From Tessaracoccus aquimaris (lineage in GTDB: Bacteria > Actinomycetota > Actinomycetes > Propionibacteriales > Propionibacteriaceae), in NCBI RefSeq assembly GCF_001997345.1, contig NZ_CP019606.1:2046001-2110000 (forward strand): 64,000 bases of DNA, read 5' to 3'. Positions 21,907 to 30,820 of this stretch are shown one piece after another. Both the position numbers and the translations under genes were made by a program. The notes under the pieces were generated by a model. That model worked only from the letters and a program-made list of their open reading frames with translations, did no database searches and was not told where the DNA came from. Each line of letters opens with the position of its first letter. Within the stretch, counting starts at the first letter, position 1.

Positions 21907-23215
21907 CGTCCACCTCGAGCACGGCGGCGCGGCGCACCGCGAACCACGAGGCGCGGCGCCCGTCGACCGCCGTTACCTCCAGCGTGAACCTGGCGTGCGG
22001 AGCCTCCGCGTCATGTTCCGGAGGGAGGCTGAACTCTACGGTGGCCCCGAGTTGCGGGACCTGCCCGGACTCGGCCATGAAGAAGCCAGCGACGGTGTCG
22101 TAGGGGCCCTCCGGCATGGTGTAGCCGGTCAGCTCCTCGAACTCCTCGATGGTGGTGAGCCCGTCAAGTTCGTCCACCTCACGCCGCTCCGCGTCGTCTG
22201 GCACGTCGTATTCGTCGGTGATGTCGCCGATCAGTTCCTCGACGAGGTCCTCGATCGTGACGATGCCCGCGGTGCCGCCGTACTCGTCGCGCACGATGGC
22301 CATGTGGGAGCGGGCGGCGCGCATCACGCTGAGCGCGCGCAGGATCTTGACGGTCTCCGGCAGGGAGAGGACGTCGCGCACCAGCGTGCGGACGTCGCCG
22401 TCGCGGGCCGAGCCCTCCACATCCATCAGGTCGCGCACGTGGATGAAGCCGAGGATCCGGTCGTTCGAGCCGTCCGTGACGGGATAGCGGGAACGGGGGG
22501 CGCCGCGGACCTCGCGGTAGGCCATCCCGATGGGCATGTCCGCTGGCAGGAAGTCGACCTCGGTGCGGGGCACCATCACCTCGCGCAGCGACCTCTCCCC
22601 GGCGTCGAACACCTCGTCCACGATGGAGCGCTCGACGTCGCCGAGCGTCGCGGAACTGGAGACCATCGCGCGCAGCTCTTCGTCGCTGACCTGGTCCTTC
22701 GCCCGGTCGGGGTCCCCACCGAGCAGCCGCACCAGGAAGTTCGTGGAGACATCCAGGAACCAGATCAGGGGGCGCGCGAGCGTCGCGATCCCGGACACGA
22801 GCGGGGCAAGGCCCAGCGCGAAGGACTCGGCGCGCTGCATCGCGAGCCGCTTGGCCGTCAGCTCACCGATCACGATGGAGAAGTACGAGATGACCACCGT
22901 GACAAGCACCAGCGCCGCAGGCGCTGCCACCGACTGTGGGACGCCCCACGAGACGAGCACCGGCGCCATCGCCTCCGCGATCGTGGCGCCGCCGAAGGCC
23001 GCCGACAGCATCCCGGAGACCGTGACGCCGATCTGGACGGCGGAGAGGAACAGGTTCGGGTTGCTGGTGAGTCGCTCGATCGCCCGGCCGCGCTTGCCCT
23101 TGGTGGCGAGCTGCTTCACCTGGCTCTCGCGTAGCGTCACCATCGCCATCTCGGCGGCGGCGAAGGTGCCGCCCACCAGGATGAAGACGAAGATCAGGGA
23201 GATGTCGGCCAACAC
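21899..23215 (-). CDS. CorC/HlyC-type hemolysin-family membrane protein (CNNM, CBS domains)
   Basis: A 438-aa protein. An N-terminal DUF21/CNNM membrane domain (residues about 1-190, with LRESQVKQLATKGKRG in the first cytosolic loop and SAVQIGVTVSGM) is followed by two CBS domains (about 205-330; EVMVPRTEVDFLPAD, RYPVTDGSNDRILGFIHVRD) and a C-terminal CorC_HlyC domain (GYTMPEGPYDTVAGF). The family is linked to Mg2+/Co2+ transport or homeostasis; true hemolysin activity is not implied. It precedes and overlaps the phosphotransferase-like gene. The ATG at 23215 is the only sensible start. Confidence 0.92.
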   Translation of the reverse strand: MLADISLIFVFILVGGTFAAAEMAMVTLRESQVKQLATKGKRGRAIERLTSNPNLFLSAVQIGVTVSGMLSAAFGGATIAEAMAPVLVSWGVPQSVAAPAALVLVTVVISYFSIVIGELTAKRLAMQRAESFALGLAPLVSGIATLARPLIWFLDVSTNFLVRLLGGDPDRAKDQVSDEELRAMVSSSATLGDVERSIVDEVFDAGERSLREVMVPRTEVDFLPADMPIGMAYREVRGAPRSRYPVTDGSNDRILGFIHVRDLMDVEGSARDGDVRTLVRDVLSLPETVKILRALSVMRAARSHMAIVRDEYGGTAGIVTIEDLVEELIGDITDEYDVPDDAERREVDELDGLTTIEEFEELTGYTMPEGPYDTVAGFFMAESGQVPQLGATVEFSLPPEHDAEAPHARFTLEVTAVDGRRASWFAVRRAAVLEVDDA

Positions 23216-23233
23216 GGGAGGCTCTCTCCCCCG

Positions 23234-24073
23234 TTACCGGAAGATGACGGTGCGGTCACCGTCGGCCAGGACGCGATGCTCGGCGAACAGGCGGACCGCC
23301 TCCGCCAGGGTCTGCGACTCCTGCGCCTGCCCCTTTCGCATCAGCTTCGCCACGTTCATGGTGTGGTCGACGCGCACCACGTTCTGCTCGATGATCGGGC
23401 CCTCGTCCAGGTCGCTCGTGACGAAGTGGGCCGTCGCGCCGATCAGCTTCACGCCACGGGTGTGCGCCTGGCGGTACGGGTTTGCGCCCTTGAAGCCGGG
23501 CAGGAACGAGTGATGGATGTTGATGGCGCGCCATGCGAGGAAGTCACACAGCTCGGGGCTGAGGATCTGCATGTAGCGGGCCAGCACCACCAGTTCGATG
23601 CCCTCGTCCTCGACGACCTGCCGGACCCGCGCCTCGAAGTCGGGCTTGGTCTCGGGGGTGACGGCGTGGCTCTCGAAGTCGACGCCGTAGAAGGCCGCCA
23701 TCGGGGAGAGCACCTCGTGGTTGGCCATGATCCGCACCACGTCGATGGGCAGTTCGCCGCCCTGCCTCCTGAACAGCAGGTCGTTCATGGCGTGGCCCGC
23801 CTTGGAGGCGAGCAGCAGCGTGCGGACGGGGCGGTTGGCGTCGTCGACCCGCAGGTGCGCGTCGAAGCCTGCCGTTGCGTCGACGACGGCCCGCTCGAGC
23901 GCCACGCGATCCTGGGCGTCGACGGCGACGCGCGTGAAGAAGTGGCCGGTGTCGGGCGAGGAGAACTGCTGCAGCTCGGTGATGTTGCCGCCGACGGCGA
24001 CGATCGCGCCAGTGATCGCGTGGACGATGCCGGGACGGTCGGGGCAGTCGAGCGTGACGACGAGCTGATCCAT
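23234..24073 (-). CDS. purU: Formyltetrahydrofolate deformylase
   Basis: A 279-aa enzyme releasing formate from 10-formyl-THF, balancing the one-carbon pool. An N-terminal ACT domain (about 1-85, VTLDCPDRPGIVHAITG) precedes the formyltransferase domain. Catalytic residues are visible: Asn and His in INIHHSFLPGFKGANPY, and Asp in TSDLDEGPIIEQ. The start is ATG 24073, since the open frame beyond it has no conserved sequence and reaches the divergent promoter. It stands 18 bp upstream of the CorC-like gene on the same strand and is probably co-transcribed. It is functionally related to folD/purN/purH at 39-42 kb. Confidence 0.96.
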   Translation of the reverse strand: MDQLVVTLDCPDRPGIVHAITGAIVAVGGNITELQQFSSPDTGHFFTRVAVDAQDRVALERAVVDATAGFDAHLRVDDANRPVRTLLLASKAGHAMNDLLFRRQGGELPIDVVRIMANHEVLSPMAAFYGVDFESHAVTPETKPDFEARVRQVVEDEGIELVVLARYMQILSPELCDFLAWRAINIHHSFLPGFKGANPYRQAHTRGVKLIGATAHFVTSDLDEGPIIEQNVVRVDHTMNVAKLMRKGQAQESQTLAEAVRLFAEHRVLADGDRTVIFR

Positions 24074-24284
24074 GGGCGCAATGCTAGCGCCCCCGGCGCG
24101 GCGGCCCCCACGCGTGACGGCGCGGTGTCCACTGCACGGGACGCGTCGCACCAAACGAAGGTGACAAACGCACTGAGTCAACCAAAGGCAATCATTTCGT
24201 CGATATTGCGCACTTCGACTGCACAGGTTGCTAGTGTCGCGTTCGCGCAATGAGGCGCACCCCTTCGGAGGAGAGCTCAACGCC

Positions 24285-24635
24285 ATGACCGACCCCCACC
24301 AGCCTTCGACCCCGGGAATCATCTCGGCCGAGGAGTTCCATCGAGTCCAACAATCGCCAGAGTTCTCACGGCTGCGCAGGACGTTCCGGTCCTTCGCCTT
24401 CCCGATGACCGCGGTCTTTCTGGCCTGGTACCTCGCCTACGTCCTCGCCTCGATCTTCGCCAAGGACCTGATGATGACGAAGGTGGCGGGAAACATGACC
24501 GTCGGCCTGCTGTTCGGCATCGCGCAGTTCGCGAGCACGTTCCTCATCACGGGACTCTACATCTGGTACTCGACCAAGAAGGTCGACCCCATCGCAGAGA
24601 AACTGCGTGACGAACTGGAGGCCAGCGCACGATGA
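24285..24635 (+). CDS. DUF485 small membrane protein (ActP partner)
   Basis: A 116-aa protein with two membrane helices (about residues 40-62 and 78-100) after a cytosolic N-terminus. The conserved FRSFAFPMTAVFLAWYLAYV segment is typical of DUF485 (YjcH-like) proteins. These genes almost always precede an acetate/cation symporter. That holds here, since the stop overlaps the next ATG by 4 nt. GGAGGAG at 24266-24272 is the ribosome binding site for ATG 24285. An extended -10-like TTGCTAGTGT lies near 24229-24238. A role as small accessory subunit of the symporter is inferred from linkage. Confidence 0.9.
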   Translation: MTDPHQPSTPGIISAEEFHRVQQSPEFSRLRRTFRSFAFPMTAVFLAWYLAYVLASIFAKDLMMTKVAGNMTVGLLFGIAQFASTFLITGLYIWYSTKKVDPIAEKLRDELEASAR

Positions 24636-26239
24636 TGTGGCTGCTCGAGACCCGGCTCGGAAATCCGGTCATCAACATCGGGATCTTCGCCACGTTCGTG
24701 GTCGTGACCCTCTTCATCGTGATCCGCGTCACCCGCGGAGGCAAGAAGAAGGCGGGCGACTTCTACACCGGCGGCGCGCAGTTCGACGGGCGCCAGAACG
24801 GCTTCGCGATCGCGGGCGACTACCTCTCCGCGGCGTCCTTCCTCGGCATCGTCGGGGCCGTCGCCCTGTACGGCTACGACGGCCTGCTGTACTCCGTCGG
24901 CTTCCTGGTCGCCTGGCTCGTGGCGCTGCTGCTTGTCGCCGAACCGCTGCGTAACACCGGCAAGTACACGATGGCCGACGTGCTGAGCTTCCGGATGCGC
25001 CAGAAGCCGGTCCGCCTCGCCGCCGCCACGTCGACACTCGCGGTGACCTTCTTCTACCTGCTCGCCCAGATGGCGGGCGCGGGCGCGCTCGTGTCGCTGC
25101 TGCTCGGCATCTCGTCGGTCATCGGCCAGAACATCGTCATCGCGATCGTCGGCCTGCTGATGGTCGGCTACGTGTTGATCGGCGGCATGAAGGGCACCAC
25201 GTGGGTGCAGATGATCAAGGCGGTGCTCCTGATCGCGGGCGCCCTCGCCATGACGGTGTGGGTGCTGGCGAAGGTCGGCTTCAACATGTCATCGCTGCTC
25301 GGCGAGGCGATCGCGAAGTCGGCCGGCGACGGCTCGAAGATCGACCTGCTCGCACCCATGGAGAAGTACACCGATCCGGTCGCGCTGGTCTCGATGGGCA
25401 TCGCTCTGGTGCTTGGCGCCTCCGGCCTGCCGCACGTGCTGATGCGCTTCTACACCGTGCCCACCGCCAAGGAGGCGCGCCGCTCGGTGACCTGGGCCAT
25501 CGGCCTGATCGGGGCCTTCTACCTGTTCACGATGGTGCTCGGCTACGGCGCCGCCTGGCTGGTCGGCCCGAAGATGATCGCGGAGATGCCCGGCGGGGCC
25601 AACGCGGCCGCCCCCGCGCTCGCCTACGAACTGGGCGGCACCGTCCTGATGGCCGTCATCGCGGGTGTCGCGTTCGCGACCATCCTCGCTGTGGTCGCAG
25701 GCTTGACGATCACCGCGTCGGCGTCCTTCGCGCACGACATCTACAACTCGGTGTTGAAGGACGGCAAGGCCGACCCCGCCAAGGAGGTCAAGGTCGCCAG
25801 GTGGACGTCGGTGACGATCGGCGTGATCGCCATCATCGGCGGCATCGCGGCCAACGGCCAGAACGTGGCCTTCCTGGTCGCGCTGGCCTTCGCGGTCGCC
25901 GCGTCGGCGAACCTGCCGTCGATCCTCTACTCGCTGTACTGGAAGCGGTTCTCCACGGCGGGCGCCGTGTGGTCGATCTTCGGCGGCCTGATCACCGCCG
26001 TGGTGCTGATCATCTTCTCCCCCGCGGTGTCCGGCACCAAGGGTTCGATGTTCCCGAACCTGGACTTCGCCTGGTTCCCGATCGACTCCCCGGCCATCGT
26101 GTCGGTGCCCGTCGGGTTCTTCCTCGGCTGGTTCGTCTCGATCATCAAGCCCGACGGCTCCGCTTACGCAGACCAGTCGGCCGAGATGGAGGTCAGGTCC
26201 ATGACCGGCGCAGGCGCGGCTGGCGCGCTGGACCACTGA
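24632..26239 (+). CDS. actP: Cation/acetate symporter (SSS family, ActP-like)
   Basis: A 535-aa sodium:solute symporter with 13 predicted membrane segments. The family hallmarks are near the N-terminus, DFYTGGAQFDGRQNGFAIAGDYLSA, then ITASASFAHDIYN in the second half. Imports acetate and similar short acids with a cation. Co-translated with DUF485 upstream (ATGA overlap). Together with malate dehydrogenase and sucCD in the window it fits acetate/propionate-handling metabolism. Confidence 0.93.
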   Translation: MMWLLETRLGNPVINIGIFATFVVVTLFIVIRVTRGGKKKAGDFYTGGAQFDGRQNGFAIAGDYLSAASFLGIVGAVALYGYDGLLYSVGFLVAWLVALLLVAEPLRNTGKYTMADVLSFRMRQKPVRLAAATSTLAVTFFYLLAQMAGAGALVSLLLGISSVIGQNIVIAIVGLLMVGYVLIGGMKGTTWVQMIKAVLLIAGALAMTVWVLAKVGFNMSSLLGEAIAKSAGDGSKIDLLAPMEKYTDPVALVSMGIALVLGASGLPHVLMRFYTVPTAKEARRSVTWAIGLIGAFYLFTMVLGYGAAWLVGPKMIAEMPGGANAAAPALAYELGGTVLMAVIAGVAFATILAVVAGLTITASASFAHDIYNSVLKDGKADPAKEVKVARWTSVTIGVIAIIGGIAANGQNVAFLVALAFAVAASANLPSILYSLYWKRFSTAGAVWSIFGGLITAVVLIIFSPAVSGTKGSMFPNLDFAWFPIDSPAIVSVPVGFFLGWFVSIIKPDGSAYADQSAEMEVRSMTGAGAAGALDH

Positions 26240-26254
26240 GCCCCGCAGAAGCGA

Positions 26255-26285
26255 AGCGGCCCGCCCCATTCAGGGGCGGGCCGCT
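26255..26285. terminator. Bidirectional terminator between actP and mdh
   Basis: A 13-bp perfect GC stem (26255-26267 with 26273-26285) and a 5-nt loop ATTCA lie between two convergent genes, 16 bp past the actP stop and 18 bp before the mdh stop. Confidence 0.85.
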
Positions 26286-26303
26286 CGGCGTTTCGGGCGA
26301 GGC

Positions 26304-27293
26304 TCAGATCAGGCCGAGTTCGGTGACGGCGTTGCGCTCGTCGACCAGTTCGGCGACCGATGCGTCGATCTTCGCGCGGGAGAAGTCGTTCAGCTCGAGG
26401 CCCTGGACGATGGAGTACTCGCCGTCCTTGACCGTGACGGGGAACGACGAGATGAGACCCTCGGGCACGCCGTAGGAGCCGTCGGACGGCACGGCCATCG
26501 AGATCCAGTCACCCTCCGGGGTGCCGAGCACCCAGTCGCGCATGTGCTCGACGGTGGCGTTGGCGGCGGAGGCGGCCGACGAGAGCCCGCGGGCCTCGAT
26601 GATCGCTGCGCCGCGCTTGGCGACGGTCGGGATGAAGGTGTCCTCGATCCAGGCCTGGTCGTCGACCAGCTCAGCGGCGTTCTTGCCGCCGACCAGCGCG
26701 TTGAATAGGTCGGGGTACTGCGTCGCCGAGTGGTTGCCCCAGATGGTCATGTGGCTGATGTCGTTGACGGAGACGCCCAGCTTCTGCGCGAGCTGCGTGA
26801 GCGCGCGGTTGTGGTCGAGGCGGGTCAGCGCGTTGAATCGCTCGGCCGGGATGTCGGGGGCGTTCTTCGAGGCGATCAGCGCGTTGGTGTTGGCCGGGTT
26901 GCCGGTGACGAGCACCTTGATGTCGTCGGCGGCGACCTCGTTGAGGGCCTTGCCCTGCGCGGTGAAGATCGCGCCGTTGGCGGAGAGCAGGTCGCCGCGC
27001 TCCATGCCCGCCTTGCGGGGCATGGCGCCGACCAGCATGGCCAGGTTGACGCCGTCGAAGACCTTCTTGGGGTCGTCGCCGATCTCGATGTTGACGACAT
27101 TGCCGAACGCGCAGTCGTCCAGTTCCATCACGACGCCCTCGAGCGCCTTCAGGGCTGGCGTGATCTCAAGGAGACGCAGTTCGATGGGGCGATCGCCGAG
27201 CAGCGCACCGCTGGCGATGCGGAACAGAAGGCTGTAGCAGATCTGGCCTGCGGCGCCGGTTACGGCGATCTTGACGGGAGCCTCAGTGCTCAC
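26304..27293 (-). CDS. mdh: NAD-dependent malate dehydrogenase
   Basis: A 329-aa TCA-cycle enzyme interconverting malate and oxaloacetate. It has the Rossmann motif [18 protein letters not shown], the substrate-binding [13 protein letters not shown] (two Arg), the catalytic-pair Asp region LTRLDHNRA, and the catalytic His in [12 protein letters not shown]. Length and sequence type match the actinobacterial/cytosolic-like group 2 malate dehydrogenases. The GTG start at 27293 follows GAGAGGAAA at a normal distance. Single-gene transcript. Confidence 0.96.
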   Translation of the reverse strand: MSTEAPVKIAVTGAAGQICYSLLFRIASGALLGDRPIELRLLEITPALKALEGVVMELDDCAFGNVVNIEIGDDPKKVFDGVNLAMLVGAMPRKAGMERGDLLSANGAIFTAQGKALNEVAADDIKVLVTGNPANTNALIASKNAPDIPAERFNALTRLDHNRALTQLAQKLGVSVNDISHMTIWGNHSATQYPDLFNALVGGKNAAELVDDQAWIEDTFIPTVAKRGAAIIEARGLSSAASAANATVEHMRDWVLGTPEGDWISMAVPSDGSYGVPEGLISSFPVTVKDGEYSIVQGLELNDFSRAKIDASVAELVDERNAVTELGLI

Positions 27294-27365
27294 TTCTCGT
27301 TTCCTCTCATAGGTCCTGTGGCCACGACTTTACCGCCCCGCAGGGGGTGCAACACCAGCGCCCTG

Positions 27366-28022
27366 TCAGAAGACCCGGAAGCCCCACTTCAGGAGTTCGA
27401 TGACGACGACGACGGCGAGCCACGCCATCAGCGTGATGCTCATCCAGCCGTCGCGGGCGAACTTCCTGAGCTTCTCGAGCAGCCCCGGTGAGACGTAGAG
27501 GTTGCCCTCAAGGATGTTCCAGTGCGTCATCGACCAGAACACGAACGTCGTCGAGATGGTCACGAGCACGCACCAGGGGCACAGCGCCCCGATCACGAAG
27601 GTCGACTGGAACAGCAGCCAGTAGGCGAAGATCACGCCGAGCAGGTAGACGACGTTCGCCGTGAACATGAACCACTTGGGGAACCTGGTGCGGAACAGCG
27701 ACGCGACGGCGATGGTCATCACCACCGGCTCCGAGATCAGGCCGAGGAAGGCGTTCGGGAAGCCGAACACGTTGGCCTGCGGCGTCAGCCCCACCTTTGC
27801 GCAGTCGAAGATGTCGTTGATCGAGCACGCCAGCGCCGTGTCCGGGTCCTTGGCGAGCAGGATCGCGTCGTAGCTGAGCACGAACGACGCGACAAGGCTC
27901 AAGGTCGCAAACAGCAGCATCTCGCCGAACAGGAAGTAGCGGCTGCGGTCGGGCGGCATCTCTCGCGGGTCGACGGGGCGTGCGTCGGCCTGGGTGGCTG
28001 CACCCGGCGCTTCGGTAGGCAT
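27366..28022 (-). CDS. Vitamin K epoxide reductase (VKOR) family protein
   Basis: A 218-aa membrane protein with five predicted helices. It shows the two VKOR cysteine sets: the loop pair C...C in CSINDIFDCAKV (about residue 68 onward) and the CXXC redox centre CPWC. In actinobacteria these proteins re-oxidise DsbA-like thiol oxidases and so support disulfide formation outside the cell. No DsbA partner is adjacent. The start is ATG 28022; an alternative ATG at 28031 has an SD-like AGG with no spacing. Secreted proteins with paired Cys in this window (adhesin DUF5979 domains, 43.9-kb protein) could be clients, by inference. Confidence 0.88.
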   Translation of the reverse strand: MPTEAPGAATQADARPVDPREMPPDRSRYFLFGEMLLFATLSLVASFVLSYDAILLAKDPDTALACSINDIFDCAKVGLTPQANVFGFPNAFLGLISEPVVMTIAVASLFRTRFPKWFMFTANVVYLLGVIFAYWLLFQSTFVIGALCPWCVLVTISTTFVFWSMTHWNILEGNLYVSPGLLEKLRKFARDGWMSITLMAWLAVVVVIELLKWGFRVF

Positions 28023-28163
28023 GCTCCACATCCTAATCAGCCTCCGCAACCAGACTTCCCCAGCCACCGGACCATGCTCGCCTTACGCTGGGGCGGTGAG
28101 CCTTCCACCCCAGAACGAGTTCCCCCGTCGCTCCGGCGGCGCCCCGGCCAGCCCGGCGCCCCG

Positions 28164-29456
28164 ATGAACGGCCCGATGACGGGCGCTCCGGGGTACCCAC
28201 CGCCCGCCTTTCCCGGGCAGTTCCCGGCTCCCGGCCAGCCGCAGGCCGGTTACCCGATCCAGGGCCCGTTCCCCGGGCCTCCCGGACAGCAGTTCCTGAT
28301 CTCCCAGCCCCCGCGGCAGCAGCGCAAGACCCAGGCTTTCGTGCTTCCCCTGCTGATCGTGATCTTCGGGGCGATCGGCACGCTGATCGGCATGCTGGTG
28401 ATGCTCAACCGGCCACCGGTGATGTCCCTGCTCGCCGTCGGCGTCTTCTCGGTCGTCGCCGGGCTCGGCGTGCTGTTTCTGAAGTCGTTGGACAAGTGGG
28501 AGCCGGAGCCGCCGCTGTTCGTGATCGGCGCGTTCCTGTGGGGTGCAGGGATCTCGGCCTTCATCAGCGGCATCGTCAACACCGTCGTGCTGCTCACCAC
28601 CGAGGACTGGGCGCTGACCGCAAGCTACTCGGCGCCGCTGATCGAGGAGTCGACCAAGGCCGCCTTCCTTGTGGTGGTGCTGCTCACGTCGAAGCGCGCC
28701 CGCGCGGAGTTCAACTCGTTGACCGACGCGATCATCTACGGCGGCATGGTCGGGCTCGGCTTCTCCTGGATCGAGAACATCGGCTACGCGTTGCAGCCTG
28801 AGACCATCGGCGAGGGCATCCAGACGATGCTGGTGCGGCTGATCCTGGTGGCGTTCCTGCACCCGATGCTGACGATCATCGTCTCGATCGGCATCTGGCT
28901 CGGCTTCAACGCCCGCGGCGCCATGAGGCTGCTGTTCCCGTTCCTCGGCTGGTGCGCGGCCGTGCTGCTGCACTTCGTGCACAACACCTCGTCCAGGCTG
29001 TTCGGCCCCAACGGGCTGTTCATCACGGCGGGCCTGGAGATCATCGTCTTCACGCTGCTGATCGTGCTGGGCGTGATGTCGCGCAACCGCGAGAAGGCGA
29101 CGGTGCTCGCCCAACTCCCGGTGCTGGTGCACTTCGGCTGGATCACCGCGAGCCAGGCGGGCTGGCTGGCCGACCTCGGCAGGCGCAAGGCCACGATCGG
29201 CAGCGCGCAGGGTCAGGACAAGGCCCTGCTGAGGGACTTCGTCCAGAACGCCACGGAACTGGCGCTGCTGCGCGGTCGGCTCGACAAGCTCACCACCGGC
29301 GAGCCGCCCGCCGGCTGGCTCGCCGCGCACCGCGAACTGGTCGACCTGCTCCTCGAGCAGCGCCCGCAGGTGCAGCGGGCGCTCGGTGAGGGTAGCTGGC
29401 AGCCCATGCAGTCGCGCCCGGGCGACAACTGGGGATCCTTCGCCTACCGGGGCTGA
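28164..29456 (+). CDS. PrsW-family intramembrane metalloprotease-like protein
   Basis: A 430-aa protein from ATG 28164. A Pro/Gly-rich N-terminal segment precedes about eight membrane helices. The PrsW/CPBP-type motifs are present: EESTKAAF (two Glu), FSWIENIGYAL, FLHPMLT and HFVHNTSS (candidate metal His). A soluble C-terminal tail of about 130 residues follows. PrsW proteins cleave anti-sigma factors in envelope stress responses; the substrate here is unknown. The true start may be GTG 28097, preceded by TACGCT (TANNNT) with a leaderless spacing. That reading needs one extra base in the CCCC run 28159-28162 and gives a plausible Pro-rich N-terminus. The 3' end overlaps the GH4 gene tail to tail by 13 nt. 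Confidence 0.85.
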   Translation: MNGPMTGAPGYPPPAFPGQFPAPGQPQAGYPIQGPFPGPPGQQFLISQPPRQQRKTQAFVLPLLIVIFGAIGTLIGMLVMLNRPPVMSLLAVGVFSVVAGLGVLFLKSLDKWEPEPPLFVIGAFLWGAGISAFISGIVNTVVLLTTEDWALTASYSAPLIEESTKAAFLVVVLLTSKRARAEFNSLTDAIIYGGMVGLGFSWIENIGYALQPETIGEGIQTMLVRLILVAFLHPMLTIIVSIGIWLGFNARGAMRLLFPFLGWCAAVLLHFVHNTSSRLFGPNGLFITAGLEIIVFTLLIVLGVMSRNREKATVLAQLPVLVHFGWITASQAGWLADLGRRKATIGSAQGQDKALLRDFVQNATELALLRGRLDKLTTGEPPAGWLAAHRELVDLLLEQRPQVQRALGEGSWQPMQSRPGDNWGSFAYRG

Positions 29457-30820
29457 GCGAACAACTCCTGAAGCTGCGGGTGGGCCGCGATGTAGCCGTC
29501 GAGCAGTTGCCGCCCCAGCCGGGGCGAGTTGACCAGCGGGTGCAGCGAGAAGCCGACCCAGGCGCGTTCGGTGTCGCCGGTGGCGGCCGCCTCCGCGATC
29601 GCCTGCTCCGAGGCGCGCAGCCGGGCCATGATGCCAAGCTCGCTCAGCCCGAGCGGCGCGACCGGCTGGGGGTGCACCCCGTCGGCGTCCACGACACAGC
29701 CGACCTCGACGACGACCTCGTCGGGCAACTCGGGCACGACGCGCGGGTGCGATCCCCCGTTGCCGACGTCGAGGATCATCCGCTCCGGCCTGCCGGTGGC
29801 GAGCGCGTTCATCAGCCGCAACGCAACCTCCTGGTAGCCGCCGCCCGCGACGTCCTCCTCGCGGCGCTCCTCGTCCGCGTCGCGGCTCTCGGCCATGTAG
29901 GTCGACTCGCGCTCGTGTAGCGCGTCCTTCCACGCGTCGAGCGGCGAGTCCGCGGCCTCGACCCGCTTGTAGAAGTCGGCCTGCTGGCGGGCAAGGTACT
30001 GCCCGCGGGTCTCGTCGGCGGCGACGATGTTATGGACCGCCTCCTCCGTCTTCCAGTAGTAGTAGAGGTACTCGTTGGGAAGGGAGCCGATGGCGCGGAC
30101 GAAGTCCTTGCCGACGACGCGCGCCTCCTCGATCTGGTCGAGCAGTTCGTCGGATTCGATCACCTCGGGCAGCCTGTCGACGCCGTCGATGGTGACGGAG
30201 CGCAGCCAGCCGAGGTGGTTCAGGCCGATGTAGTCGTAGGCGATCCGGTCCTGGTCGTCCTCGAGCGAGGCGCCGAGCACGCGGGAGACGCGACGCACCA
30301 GCCCGATGGGGGTGTCGCAGATGCCGACGACCCGGTCGCCCAGGAACTCGCGCATCGCCTGCGTGACGATGCCCGCCGGGTTGGTGAAGTTGATCGTCCA
30401 CGCGTTGGGAGCGACCTCCGCGATGGTCCTGGCGACCTCGCGCATCACGGGGATGGTGCGAAGCGCGTAGGAGAGCCCGCCCGGGCCGATGGTCTCCTGG
30501 CCGAGCAGCCCGAGGTCGAGCGCGACCCGTTCGTCCTTGATGCGCCCCTCGGTGCCGCCGACCCGGATCGCGGAGAACACGAAGTCCGCGTCGACGAGCG
30601 CCTCACGAAGGTCGGTGGTGTAGCCGACGCGCGGCGGATCGTCGAAGTCGGCCGAGTGCTTGTCGATGACGCGCCGGATCGCGTCGAGCCGGTCGTGCGA
30701 GGAGTCGTGCAGGACGATCTCGTCGATCGTGACGGAGTCCGGGCCGAGCGCCGAACTGGCGACTGCGTCGTAGACGAGCGGGACACGGAAACCACCACCG
30801 CCGAGGATGACAAGTTTCAT
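29444..30820 (-). CDS. Glycoside hydrolase family 4 (6-phospho-beta-glucosidase-like)
   Basis: A 458-aa NAD+- and Mn2+-dependent cytosolic glycosidase. Near the N-terminus is the dinucleotide fold VILGGGGFRVPLVYDAV, then the sugar/metal motif GICDTPIGL where many GH4 enzymes have CN-x-P, the His motif GLNHLGW, and ALHERESTYMAES. The length is typical. GH4 enzymes act by a redox elimination mechanism on 6-phospho-glycosides or free glycosides. The CDTP variant and an ABC importer (not a PTS) in the locus leave the substrate open. ATG 30820 overlaps the DeoR regulator stop by 4 nt, so regulator and enzyme form one transcript. Confidence 0.9.
   Translation of the reverse strand: MKLVILGGGGFRVPLVYDAVASSALGPDSVTIDEIVLHDSSHDRLDAIRRVIDKHSADFDDPPRVGYTTDLREALVDADFVFSAIRVGGTEGRIKDERVALDLGLLGQETIGPGGLSYALRTIPVMREVARTIAEVAPNAWTINFTNPAGIVTQAMREFLGDRVVGICDTPIGLVRRVSRVLGASLEDDQDRIAYDYIGLNHLGWLRSVTIDGVDRLPEVIESDELLDQIEEARVVGKDFVRAIGSLPNEYLYYYWKTEEAVHNIVAADETRGQYLARQQADFYKRVEAADSPLDAWKDALHERESTYMAESRDADEERREEDVAGGGYQEVALRLMNALATGRPERMILDVGNGGSHPRVVPELPDEVVVEVGCVVDADGVHPQPVAPLGLSELGIMARLRASEQAIAEAAATGDTERAWVGFSLHPLVNSPRLGRQLLDGYIAAHPQLQELFAQPR

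Noticed and set aside
21899..23215. True hemolysin/toxin.
   Set aside because: CNNM-CBS-CorC_HlyC architecture is a metal-homeostasis protein; the hemolysin name is historical.
28083..29933. A 616-aa minus-strand frame opposite the PrsW-like gene.
   Set aside because: The translation is a charged low-complexity shadow; the opposite strand encodes PrsW motifs and membrane helices.
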